Positions 11,141-23,400 are shown, counted from the first letter of the stretch. The stretch is DNA of 64,000 nt from Volvox africanus (GCA_030268105.1 BSDZ01000011.1:620001-684000), one strand, 5' to 3'. Notes: generated from the sequence alone by a model not told the origin. A program made the numbers and translations.

Positions 11141-13054
11141 CACTATGACAACAGATTCACGTGTTAGCTTGCGTTAGGGACCCCTAACGTGAGCCTAACA
11201 GAAGCTTAACACGAATTAATGCTAGTTTACGCAAAGCCTAACGCAAAGCAAACACATTGTGTTATTTTTTGCGTATTGGAAACACGATCATAACGCAACC
11301 TAACACAAATGCAAAGAATTTTTTTGAGAGGTGAATATTTTTGCGTTTACTTTGCGTTAGCTTACAAAACCTAACGCGAACTTACACAATGTCTAACGTT
11401 CAGATAGATTCTAAGGTGCATGTTAGGCCAATAACGTTCAGATAGATTCTAAGGTGCATGTTAGGCCAAACACACCGCAGGCGTTAGAGACCCGCACGCA
11501 AGCAAAAAACATAGCGTGCATGGAAGGTAACACACAAAAAGTTCTCTAACGCACAATAGACACAGGCTTGACACACATTAACGCACTTGAACGCATGCTT
11601 GCAGATGCTGCGAATAATGCAAATAATGCGTACACAGCAAGCAGTTGTGGGTTGCATAAAAGCTTTAAACGCATGTAACTAATGTATTAGCACACTTTTG
11701 CAAGGTCTTACGCATGATATAGTAACATTCGCACCACTTTTGCTTTGCGTACAAGGCAGGCTTGCATTCTTGCTTACTGTAACTACTTTCAGTTGTTCTG
11801 GTTATTTTTTATTGTTTCAGTTATTGTTCCTGTTATTGTTTGCTGTTTTACCCACCCGCTGCAGAATTATTTTTGTGTGTACGGATACTATCCTGTAATA
11901 ATGTATGTAGCTGTTATCAAGAATATTAATAGGATTTCAGTTTTGATTGGTGAAGATATTCCAGGCATTAATTTACAGCTCATTATTCAGAAAGCATCCA
12001 GGTAAGCAGCCATTGGTGAGTGACTAGCCATTCATTCAACTAAACAATAAAATTTCTGCACATCCAATCCTGCCAATCAAATTTAGTTTATGAGCTCAAT
12101 CTTTATTTGTACCATGCACCAATTATTTCAACATCATTAGGTACATACATCCTAACTTCATCTGCCACCACACATTTAGCAGTTTGCCATAATGTACACT
12201 TAGGCACAGGTCTATCTGATCATCTTCTATTTCACTATCTTCATTGTCGTCCTCCTCTGACGCACTGGTGGCATCATCCTGCTCATCCTCACTCTTCTCA
12301 CACTTGCTCACCTCCTCCACAAGCAACTCCTGAAAAGTTCAGAAAAGGAAAATTATAATTATTTACATGCATGTGTATAAAGATGAACAAAGCCAACACA
12401 ACCCAGCAATTATCATTTGTGGTTACGTTAATTTTAATCATATCTAGGGTGGGCAGTGCTTTTAAGTACTATGTACATGGACACTTTGTTACCTGTTTCT
12501 TCTTACTCCCTGAGCTCCCACGTTGACGTCATGCAGTGTACATGGCACACCTTCCGAAGCACTCTTGACCTTTACTAGTCGATTCAACACATAGTAGAAC
12601 TATGCACTCATACATGCAGGAAATTAAGACAACAAGCTGAACTCAGGAAATTTACCGTCTTCACTGGGGGTCGTAACTGTCATTGTCGTTGTCATCCGTA
12701 GACTTGTCTTCCACCGGCACCTGCTGGTCCAAACTACGTTAAGGGACTAGGTAGTGATAACAAAGATCATATTAAAAAATAAGTAATGTCTGGCCTCAAT
12801 CTTTCGTACCTTTCTTTTGATGCCTGTGAATGTATAGTTCTAATACATGTTGATTTGGCTAGTAAAGGTCAAGAGTGCTTTGGAAGGTGTGCCATGTACA
12901 CGGCATGACGTCAACGTGGGAGCTCAGGGAGTAAGAAGAAACAGGTAACAAAGTGTCCACGTACATAGTACTTAAAAGCACTGCCCACCCTAGATATGAT
13001 TAAAATTAATGTAACCACAAATGATAATTGCTGGGTCGTGTTGGCTTTGTTTAG

Positions 13055-13132
13055 GAAAAGGAAAATTATAATTATTTACATGCATGTGTATAAAGATACA
13101 CATGCATGTAAATAATTATAATTTTCCTTTTC
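13055..13132. repeat. Short perfect palindrome inside the foldback
   Basis: GAAAAGGAAAATTATAATTA and the following TTTACATGCATGTGTAT are repeated in inverse orientation around a 4-base centre (AAAG), giving arms of about 37 bases. It represents a second, smaller inverted duplication within the right arm. It is absent from the left arm, where the sequence occurs once (near 12345). Confidence 0.85.
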
Positions 13133-13384
13133 TGAACTTTTCAGGAGTTGCTTGTGGAGGAGGTGAGCAAGTATGAGAAGAGTGAGGATGAGCAGGATGA
13201 TGCCACCAGTGTGTCAGAGGAGGATGACAATGAAGATAGTGAAATAGAAGATGATCAGATAGACCTGTGCCTAAGTGTACATTATGGCAAACTGCTAAAT
13301 GTGTGGTGGCAGATGAAGTTAGGATGTATGTACCTAATGATGTTGAAATAATTGGTGCATGGTACAAATAAAGATTGAGCTCAT

Positions 13385-13544
13385 AAACTAAATTTGATTG
13401 GCAGGATTGGATGTGCAGAAATTTTATTGTTTAGTTGAATGAATGGCTAGTCACTCACCAATGGAAACTAAATTTGATTGGCAGGATTGGATGTGCAGAA
13501 ATTTTATTGTTTAGTTGAATGAATGGCTAGTCACTCACCAATGG
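13385..13544. repeat. 80-bp tandem duplication inside the foldback right arm
   Basis: Two copies (13385-13464, 13465-13544), each starting AAACTAAATTTGATTGGCAG and ending TCACTCACCAATGG, lie head to tail and are identical by eye. The left arm and the other CACTA copies have the unit once. Confidence 0.9.
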
Positions 13545-14344
13545 CTGCTTACCTGGATGCTTTCTGAATAATGAGCTGTAAATTAATGCCTGGAATACCT
13601 TCACCAATCAAAACTGAAATCCTATTAATATTCTTGATAACAGCTACATACATTATTACAGGATAGTTTCCGTACACACAAAAATAATTCTGCAGCGGGT
13701 GGGTAAAACAGCAAACAATAACAGGAGTGATAACTGAAACAATAAAAAATAACCAGAACAACTGAAAGTAGTTACAGTAAGCAAGAATGCGAGCCTGCCT
13801 CGTACACAAATGTTGCTTTATCATGTGTAAGACCTTGCAAAAGTGTGGTAATACATTAGTTACATGCGTTTTAAGCTTTTACACAACCCACAACTGCTTG
13901 CTGTGTACGCATTATTCACAGCATACACAAGCATGCGTTCAAGCGTGTTAATGCGAGTTAAGCCTGTGTCTATAGTGCGTTAGAGAACTTTTTGTGTGTT
14001 ACCTTCCATGCATGCTATGTTTTTTGCTTACATGTGGGTCTCCAACACTTGCGTTAGGCCTAATGTGCACCTTAGAATCTATCTGGGCGTGTTAGACATT
14101 ATGTAAGTTCGCATTAGGTTTTGTAAGCTAGCACAAAGTAAACACAAAAATATTAGCCCCCAAAAAAATTATTTGTGTTTGTGTCAGGTTGTGTTCAGAT
14201 CGTGTTTCCAATACGCAAAAAAATGCAATGCATTTGCTTTGCGTTAGGCTTTGAGGAAACTCGCATTAATTTGTGTTAAGCTCGTGTTAGGCTCGCATTA
14301 GGGGTCCCTAATGCGAGCTAACGCACGAATCTGTTGTCATAGTG

Positions 14345-15839
14345 AAAGGGCTGAGGACAAGTAATCTCCAGGCTCATCGGCTGGCAGCAGCCCATTGCCT
14401 CCTAAGCACCTCCAGGAGCTGCAGGGAGCAGCAATTATAAATTTCCTTTAAATCTCTAGTGACTTCAATTAAATCTTTACACGAAACATATTTTACAGAA
14501 TATCTTACCATATGTACTATACAAAGCTGCAAAATAATAAAACAAATTAAAAAGCTGCAGATCTGATGCTAAAACAAATGCAAGACCTAAATTGGCTGTA
14601 TTTAAACGATATTTTTACTATTCCGGCGAGTCTGGCTGGCCTTCCCCGGAAATCAAATTACTGACCAGCTACTTAAAACATTGAGTATGCAAAAAAAAAG
14701 AACATTCATGAAGTAAACTCATTCCACTGCGAACAATAAATTGTGTAAGCAATTTTAATATTGCTGTTGATCAACTTACTTCAAGACAGCTAAGGCCAGC
14801 AAGCCACAGATAAAAAGAAGCCACCTGTTATAGCTTTCACCAGGGAGTTTATGAAAGGTTCAAAATTATTGCAACAAAGTAGCCTTGAGATTTTCATACA
14901 TTTTTCTTCAGGAGTCAATCAGATATGGGGAGTCGTGGGAGTTGGGGTGGCATCATGCATGGGACGTCAAGGATGTGCTCATTGTTTCCATGTCACCTAT
15001 GATGATGGATCAGTGGAGATCTTGGGGGTTACAGAACTGAGAAATTGCGTGGGCCACCAAGTATTTACAGAGAAAGTCAGTGCAAGTTACCCAGGTGTGT
15101 CCCTTCCGTGTGGCGATTAGAGGATCCGCAGAAGGTACACGTGCTCGTCAGGGTGGGTATGCCAGGGAAGTATAGTGATCTCAAGCTGTCGGCGCTCATT
15201 GCTGTGCTTTCACTTGGGCAGATTCGTTCTTGCCCATTGACTATGTGGGAGATGAATGTGCTGCTGGGGATCATGGTGCTGGAGAAGGTGTTGTATCTCT
15301 GTTGTGTCGGCCTACAAAGGATGACCATCTGTGGTTCAGGATCCTTGACACTACCCGTAGATACCCCAGGATACTACAGAAGGCTGGAGAAGTGTTTCTG
15401 CCATTCAGGTGGAATGAGGATGTGTTGCAGCGCCTTGGTCGCCCAGGTGGGAGGGCCCTCGGTCGGATGTGAGTGATATCCATCAATGTCGATGAATAAG
15501 CTTTGGATCTAGTGTTTCCCACATGCCAGAGTTTTGGCTGTAGCCTGTGTTTGTTAGCCCAGCTACCTCACAGCTGCAAACCATGCTAGGATGCGTTGGC
15601 TTCTGGGCTTGCACAAGCAGGGCACGCTGCCCGTTGTGAAGATGGGAGAGCAGATGTGGGTGATGGTATTCAGCAGTGCCCTATCGAGGCAGGTTTTGCT
15701 TTATAATATCAGTGTTTTGTACGAGATTGCATCATAACCCACATGTTGTCCACCTCGGGGGACTGATACAGCACCCGCAGGAGAAGGAGGAGTTCTTCTA
15801 CGGCACTTAGTGTGACGTGTAGTAAAAGACACGTGTATG
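14345..15839 (+). pseudogene. Repeat-derived ORF fragments of unknown family
   Basis: The span between the foldback and the big CACTA element holds two coding-looking pieces on the plus strand. The first (about 14890-15117) reads QIWGVVGVGVASCMGRQGC and then FHVTYDDGSVEILGVTELRN. This resembles a small Tudor/BAH-like barrel by its F.V.YDDG..E.L...EL pattern; that comparison is inference only. The second (about 15215-15472) contains LLCRPTKDDHLWFRILDTTR followed by RYPRIL and FLPFRWNEDVLQRLGRPGGR. Part of the second piece recurs in inverted form at 33448-33546, so it belongs to a repeat. No start codon, intron set or family could be assigned. Confidence 0.4.
15292..15385 (+). repeat. Copy 1 of a dispersed repeat flanking the CACTA element
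   Basis: TCTGTTGTGTCGGCCTACAA and the following CTTGACACTACCCGTAGATA with CCCCAGGATACTAC recur as the reverse complement at 33448-33546. A 10-20-base segment between the two blocks differs. Both copies encode the same DTTRRYPRIL peptide. Confidence 0.85.
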
Positions 15840-15842
15840 TAA
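15840..15842 (+). repeat. Left target-site duplication (taa) of the parental CACTA element
   Basis: The trinucleotide taa directly precedes CACTATAACAAGG and is repeated directly after TTATAGTG at 33054-33056. A 3-bp duplication is the rule for CACTA elements. Confidence 0.75.
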
Positions 15843-15862
15843 CACTATAACAAGGAATTCGT

Positions 15863-16262
15863 GCGTTAGCTCGCGTTAGGCTCGCGTTAGGGACCCCTAA
15901 CGCAAGCCTAACGCAAGCTTAACGCGAACTAACGCGAGCTAACGCAAAGCCTAACGCAAATCAAACGCATTGCGTTATTGCTTGCGTATCGCTAACGCAA
16001 TCCTAACGCACCTAACACAATCGCAAATAAACTTTTTTGGGAGGGAACGAAAATGTTTGCGTTTACTTTGCGTTAGCTAACGCAACCTAACGCGAACTTA
16101 CGCAATGTCAAACGCATCCACATAGATTCTAAGGTGTGCGTTAGGCCTAACACAACGCAAGCGTTAGAGACCCATACGCAAGCAAAAATACATAGCGTGC
16201 ATGGAAGTTAACGCACTTAAAGTTCTCTAACGCACAATATACGCACGCCTAACGCGCATGAA
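15863..16262. promoter_or_regulatory. Left subterminal repeat array of the CACTA element
   Basis: I count about 20 copies of GCGTTA or its complement TAACGC in the first 420 bases, in both orientations. They include a perfect inverted pair around GTTAGGGACCCCTAAC. Equivalent arrays lie at 20430-20820, 24780-25225 and 32690-33040, and in the foldback. In En/Spm such repeats are binding sites of the TNPA-type protein; that role here is by analogy. Confidence 0.75.
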
Positions 16263-16894
16263 CGCATGCTTGTGTATGCTGCGAATAATGTGTACAGAGC
16301 TAGCGGTTGTGGGTTGCGTAAAAGTTTTATATGCATGTAACTAATGTATTAGCACACTTTTGCAAGGTCTTACGCATGATATAGTAACATTCACGCCACT
16401 TTCGCTTTGCGTACGAGGCAGCCTCGCATTCTTGCTCACTGTAACTACTTTTGGTCGTTCTGGTTATTTCTTTACTGTTTCAGTTATCGTTCCTGTTATT
16501 GTTTGCTGTTTTGCCAACCCGCTGCAGAATTATTTTTTGTGTACGGATACTATCCTGTCATAATGTACGTAGCTGTTATGAAGAATATCAATAGGATTTC
16601 AGTATTGATAGATGAAAATATTCCAGGAAATAATTTACAGCTCAATATTCGGGAAGCATCCAGGTAAGCAGCCATTGGTGAGTGACTACCCATTAATTCA
16701 ACGAAACAATCAAATTTCTACACATCCAATCCTGCCAATCAAATTCTGTTTATGAGTTCAATAATCATTTGTACCATGCACCAATCATTTCAATCATCAT
16801 TAGGTACATACATCCTAACTTCATCTGCCACCGCACATTTAGCAGCCCGCTCTAATATAAGCTTAGAAACAAACATGTTAGATGTTAGTTCTAT

Positions 16895-19855
16895 CTAATC
16901 GTCTTCTATTTCACTATCGTAGTTGTCATCGTCCTCTCGCGCACTGGTGGCATCATCCTGCTCGTCCTCACTCTTCTCGTCCTTGCTCACCTCCTCCTGA
17001 AGCAACTCCTGAAAAATTCAGAAAAGGAAAATTAGATATTATTTACATGCATAAGTATAAAGGTAAATTAAGCCGACACAACCCAGCAATTATCAATTTC
17101 GGTTACGATATCTTTAATCATGATGGATGGGCAGTGCTTCTAGGTACTATGTACGTGGACACTTTGTTACCTGTTTCTTCTTACTCCCTGAGCTCCCACG
17201 TTGACGTCGTGCCCGTGTACATCGCACATCTTCCGAAGCACTCTTGACCTTTACCAGTCAAAACAACAGATATTAGAATATTACATTCATACAAGCAGGA
17301 AATTAAGACAACAAGCTGAACTCAGGAAATTTACCTTCTTTCACCGGTGGTCGTAACTGTCATTATTGTCGTCACCGTCCGTAGACTTGTCTTCCACCGG
17401 CACCTGCTGGTCCAAAACACGTTAAGGGACTAGATAGTCATAATAAATATTATTAAAAAGTAATTAATGTCGGGCCTCAATATAATGTACCTTTCTTTTG
17501 ATGCCCGTGCTTGTCCGTCTCACTTTCGTGGATGGCCGCACATCGTCATTGTTCGTTACCTTCAAGGCCCACCATTAACATACATATATGATTTTAGAAA
17601 TGATAAGCTTACATTTTTTATTAAAAAAGAGAAAAACAAATCGACATATACCACATCAAACCACAAAGCACGCAGCAAATTAAAAGACTAGAATGAAACA
17701 TAAAATTACAACTCACTAAAACGGGAAGACAGGATGAATGGGCTGTACCTTTTTTGCTGCCGCCTTGCTTGAGTTTGTAGCATTCCTGCTGGAGTTCCTT
17801 GCCTTAGAGGGCTCTGAACTCTTTGCCTACATGAAAAGGAAGTATGTTTGAGGAATATAGGAACAATTACATAAAAGACAAAAAGGAGAAAACAGGTTAA
17901 AGGACATTAATGACCTGTACATCCCTGTACATGCAATCCATAATGTACATCACCCATCCTGCAATAACCTTGCTAAGCGCGCCTGGAAATTTGCACACCC
18001 CATCAACCACTCTCTTTACCACTATTATTTGGACTAACCTGTCGGCGTCTAGCGGCCTTGATCTCCTTCTCCTTCTGATGTATGCGAGCTGCATTGGCAG
18101 CCAGCACCATCATCAATGCATCTTCACCATGTGCGGGCTGCTTTTGGCGTTGGCTAGTGCGCCCATCCTGAGTTCCTGGCGGCTCGTCATTTCGGCCGCT
18201 TTTCTGCGGTTTGGTAGCAATTAAGCATTTCGTAAATGAGGAAATAAAGGCATGAAAACATTGTTATTGTTGTACTAGCTAAAATAAAAAACAAATGTTA
18301 TGCATGAACTGTGACGTACTTTCTGCAAACATACTAAGAAGTACGTACTATTATGGTGGCGAAGCAGCAGCAATAATTAAAGTGAACACATGCATAATCG
18401 CATCTTACCGTAGTGCCTTTTGGCAACTCCAGTGCACCAAGGCCTGGTGTATGCTGAGCTGTTCCACCAGCTCCAACCGGCACTGGAGTGGCTGGTACGG
18501 TGAAGGATGTCTTACTGCTTTCAATCTGCTTCCGCTGCACAAGTGCATTAATAAGCTCCTGCTGCCGATCTGTCACATTCAAATCCTCCATCGCAATGCG
18601 GCGCTCACTGGGACCCGCATCTGGGTTATCTGGCTGAGCGTACTTGAAGCTCCTCCAGGCTGCCCGAGACTCCTTGTTCCATAGCTTCTTCCATGGCTTC
18701 TTCTCAAGGTCCTCTACATAAAAATAATGCGAAGACGAACATCAACGCCAGATGCCATAATACACATCATTGTCAAAAATTTTCGTAATCCAGTACATAG
18801 CGTAAGCGGCATGCATGTCGTAAAACAAATCTTTGGCCCACGTTTACCCCAAATTCCATTTTTCAAAATACATAGAAAGGATTTTTTTTATCAATCAACC
18901 TGATCAAAAAATGTTGTAAAACAAGTATATGGATGACAGTAGCAGTAGGAGCTCACAAACCTGGCTTGCAGGCAAGTTCCTCCTTGTGGGTGGCCTTCAC
19001 CTTTTCATACCTTGCACGTTGGGCATTGTAATCCGTTGTGTATCTATAAAGTACATGGGATGCACCGAATGAAAGTGCTTACTTATGATGCTGTGCATGC
19101 TTCATTCTATTGTTGTCTGTCCCCACTGAAAGTAAGCTAGTGATATGGATGGCATGTATGATTACCACAAACAAGATAATCACTAGAAGCATGACATTAG
19201 GAAAATAAACATGTACGTACTTTTGCCATTTCTTCTTGAAGCAGTCGACCGTAACTCTTGGCTGTAAGTCAGCCACTTGTGCAAAGCCAGCAGCAAAGCA
19301 CTTATCCCAAACGGGCTGCAGATGTGGCTCACGTTGAATATCCTTCGCAATGAGGACCCGTGGATTCTTCAGGCTGCTGTCGAGGTTGTACGGCACGTTG
19401 TTGCGGATGGCTTTGTTGATGGCGGCCTGCTCATATGACCTGCTCCGCTTTAATGGCTCACCACGATCATGATCCTTTCGTATACTGATTCTGCTTACTT
19501 CAGGGGATACCAATTGAACAGATGGATGTTTTAGGGATACGTGGATAGTTAGTTTCTTCTGAGCCTGGTTCCAAGCCTTCCCCTTGAAAGGCGCGCTAAT
19601 TTCTTTCTTCAGCCACCAAGTGCAGCGGCTAAGCAGCTGCACAGGCGCCACCTGCTGGGCCACAAGCTTGCCATCCTCATCCTCCGAGTCTAAAACCTGA
19701 ACTGAAACTTCACTGATTGATTTTGCGCCAGCTGCATCAGTAAGGAGCTGCTCGAAATCTACCACTGACAGATTTATCTCAGCATCAATATGCCTCTTTT
19801 CTTCATTAGGACAGCAGACCAGCAGTTTACAAACAACTGGTGAATGTGTCTCCAT
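16895..19855 (-). pseudogene. CACTA element gene 1: acidic-tailed putative DNA-binding protein (TNPA-like), with an internal stop
   Basis: Nine exons (19855-19221, 19043-18961, 18713-18409, 18203-18039, 17826-17749, 17559-17491, 17403-17335, 17248-17171, 17008-16895) join in perfect phase to 531 codons, a strong sign that this was a real gene. The N-terminal about 130 residues (METHSPVVCKLLVCCPNEEK) are unfamiliar. The middle holds basic, aromatic segments (DCFKKKWQKYTTDYNAQRAR, EKKPWKKLWNKESRAAWRSF) that look like Myb/trihelix-style DNA binding. A Gln-rich/Lys-rich linker and an acidic C-terminus (SEDEQDD, DNYDSEIEDD) follow. In exon 7 the codon after DHR is TGA (17341-17343); the nested copy has CGA there. 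By position and composition it would be the subterminal-repeat-binding partner of the transposase; that is inference. Confidence 0.75.
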
Positions 19856-20405
19856 TCATTAATAGGTTGTACTATTGCAAATAACTTGCTCCTTCAGCAG
19901 GATACATACAGCTGCAGACATGAGGCATGGGCCCTACGTACTACTAAAAAGTGAAGAGTAGTGCTTTGGTACTCCGTCCAGGGTTGTGCGGCTGCCAATC
20001 AATCCCATGTAAGCAACAATGTTTCGTAACCCTGCTTTACAACATCCTTTATATGTACATTTAATGCCACCCGTGAAGCAAGCAAGAGCAACTGCTATAA
20101 AAGTTATGCTGTGCACTAGCCTTTAAAACTTAACATATATACAAGGTGCAGCAGCAATAAAGAATGTTATTTTACAATAATATTGATGATTGCCGTCGTC
20201 CTACATAAAAAATCTGTTTAGCTCTTCGCATGCGGCTAGCTATTTGCGGCATGTAACGGTTGGTTGTCGTAAAAGCTAGTCAACGACTTCATGAGAAACG
20301 TCATAAATTATTTTTAAGGAATGCTAATCAAGTTTCTTATTAGCAAGCTCCTGGAAGTATGATGATGAGGCTGTATCCCAGTATTTCATGTACATGCATG
20401 TATAA

Positions 20406-20408
20406 GGA
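20406..20408 (+). repeat. Left target-site duplication (gga) of the nested derivative
   Basis: gga directly precedes CACTATAACAAGAG and is repeated directly after TTATAGTG at 25241-25243. This shows which ends belong together in the nested structure. Confidence 0.8.
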
Positions 20409-23400
20409 CACTATAACAAGAGATTCGTGCGTAAGGCTCGCGTTAGGCTGCGTTAGGTTGCGTATGTGTGCGTAAGGCTGCGTTTTGTGCGTTAGAGATT
20501 GCGTTAGCCTAACGCGAGCCTAACGCAAAGAAATAGAAAACTTGACAGAACGTCTGTTATAGTGCGTCGTTTTCAAGTTTGTTTAAATGAAAACAATATT
20601 TATAATGAGTATAAAAGTTCCCTGCAATTTTTATTACGTTTCATGGTGCTCGAAAATCGGGGGCTTGCGTATGTTCTAACGCGAGCCTAACACAAACCTA
20701 ATGCACGCGATCGCAAACCTAACGCACGCGTTAACTTTACGCAAACAGCTTGCGTATATCTTGCGTACAGTGCGTTACCATACACACGTAACGCACTGTA
20801 ACGCAGTTTACGCAAAGTTTATGTAGATAGCGCATAATAATGTTCGGAGCACGGGTTCCCCGGATTTATTTAGTTTGCTTACTTGCTCTTATTGTGCAGT
20901 AGCATTGGAGACTTTGTGCATAAAATATCTTCAAAGTTAATTTCAATTTAGGATAGCGCTATGAATACTAGTCGTTGTACAAGAGATTGCTCTGGTGAAC
21001 GCTTGTTAACATCGCTAAATCGCTACCATTATATGGATTTAGAACCTGTACATGTGGCTTACTTTGTAACATAAAACTCTGAAGTGCCACACATGTCTGT
21101 TCATGGCTACCTTTCTAGTTATGGAAGGGTTTCTAATTATTGAGCAGCAAGCTGCCGGAGTTAGCAAGCGTGGGTAAGGATCGCGGAAATTTGGCAACAG
21201 CAAACCTTACACAGTAGCCAGGCAACAATGTTGCCAGATGGAGACCCAAACAAAGTCACCAAGAGCCACAGTTACACATCAAGCAGGCCCCCAAAACTAT
21301 ATAGCCTTGTCCGGCAAGCACCATAGCAGCTTTGCGTAGGTGCGAAAATTGACCATGAAAATGACCATGTGTGAGACGTACTCTATCACCCCAATGCTTC
21401 CCAAATCCAGACATAAGGCAAGGCAGATTAGTTCAATCGCTGCACGGGAATGAATAGTTCAACGGATTCACGCCACAATTTTCAGCACGGTTATTATTTT
21501 GTCATAGCATAAAAAAACGTCATGCACATTTTAAGGGGAAGGCTTGGAACCAGGCTCAGAAGAAACTATCCATATATCCCTAAAACAGCCATCTGTTCAA
21601 TTGGTATCCCCTGAAGTAAGCAGAATCAGTATACGAAAGGATCATGATCGTGGTGAGCCATCAAAGCGGAACAGGTCATATGAGCAGGCCGCCATCAACA
21701 AAGCCGTCCGCGACAACGTGCCGTACAACCTCGACAGCAGCCTGAAGAATCCACGGGTCCTCATTGCGAAGGATATTCAACGTGTGCCGCATCTGCAGCC
21801 CGTTTGGGATAAGTGCTTTGCTGCTGGCTTTGCACAAGTGGCTGACTTACAGCCAAGAGTTACGGTTGACTGCTTCAAGAAGAAATAGCAAAAGTACGTA
21901 CATGTTTATTTTCCTACTGTTATGCTTCTAGTGATTATCTTGTTTGTGGTCATCATACATGCCATCCATATCATTAGCTTACTTTCAGTGGGGACAGACA
22001 ACAATAGAATGAAGCATGCACAGTATAAAAAGTAAGCAGTTTTATTCGGTGCATCCCATGTACTTTGTAGATACGCAACGGATTACAATGCCCAACATGC
22101 AAGGTACGAAAAGGTGAAGGCCACCCAAAAGGAGGAACTTGCCTGCAAGCCAGGTTTGTGAGCTCGTACTGCTACTTGTCATCCATATACTTTTTTACAA
22201 CATATTTTGATGAGGTTGTTTGATAAAAAAAAATCCTTTCAATGTATTTTGAAAAATGGAATATGGGGTAAACGCGGGCCAAAGATTTGTTTTACGACAA
22301 AGGACATGCCATGCCTCTTACGCTATGTACGGGATTACGAAAACTTTCGACAATGATGTGTATCATGGCATCTGGCGTTGATGTTCGTCTTCACATTATT
22401 TTTATGTAGATGAGTTTGAGAAGAAGCCATGGAAGAAGCTATGGAACAAGGAGTCTTGGGCAGCCTGGAGGAGCTTCAAGTACGCTCAGCCAGATAACCC
22501 AGATGCGGGTCCCAGTGAGTGCCGCATTGTGATGGAGGATTTGAATGTGACAGATCGGCAACAGGAGCTTATTAATGCACTTGTGCAGCGGAAGCAGATT
22601 GAAAGCAGTAAGACATCCTTTCCCGTACCAGCCACTCCAGTGCCGGTTGGAGCTGGTGGAACAGCTCAGCATACACCAGGCCTTGGTGCACTGGAGTTGC
22701 CAAAAGGCACTACGGTAAGATGCGATTATGCATGTGTTCACTTTAATTATTGCTGCTGCTTCGCTACCATAATAGTACGTACTTCTTAGTATGTTTGCAG
22801 AAAGTACATCACAGTTCATGCATAACCTTTGTTTTTTATTTTAGCTAGTACAACAATAACAATGTTTTCATGCCTTTATTTCCTTGTTTACAAAATGCTT
22901 AATTGCTACCAAACCGCAGAAAAGCGGCCGAAATGACGAGCCGCCAGGAACTCAGGATGGGCGCACTAGCAAACGCCAAAAGCAGCCCGCACATGGTGAA
23001 GATGCATTGATAATGGTGCTGGCTACCAATGCAGCTCGCATACATCAGAAAGAGGAGATCCAGGCCGCTCGATGCCGACAGGTTAGTCCAAATAATAGTG
23101 GTAAAGAGAGTGGTTGATGGGGTGTGCAAATTTCCAGGCGCGCTTAGCAAGGTTATTGCAGGATGGGTGATGTACATTATGGATTGCATGTACAGGGATG
23201 TACAGGTCATTAATGTCCTTTAACCTGTTTTCTCCTTTTTGTCTTTTATGTAATTGTTCCTATTTTCCTCAAACATACTTCCTTTTCATGTAGGCAAAGA
23301 GTCCACAGCCCTCTAAGGCAAGGAACTCCAGCAGGAATGCTACAAACTCAAGCAAGGCGGCAGCGAAAAAGGTACAGCCCATTAATGAATATTCATCCTG

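Larger units (their letters stand above)
11141..14344. mobile_element. Foldback CACTA-type element made of two left ends
   Basis: It begins CACTATGACAACAGATTC and ends with the exact reverse complement, an 18-bp perfect terminal inverted repeat starting with CACTA. The whole element is a large imperfect palindrome. Its left arm (11141 to about 12829) and right arm (about 12830-14344) are inverted copies, and both match the left end of the parental element at 15843, including the GCGTTA-rich subterminal region and the 3' exons of the acidic-tail gene (12123-12326 minus, 13148-13351 plus). The flanking bases (tat left, aaa right) do not form a target-site duplication. It carries no transposase and could only move if supplied in trans, if at all. 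Confidence 0.85.
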
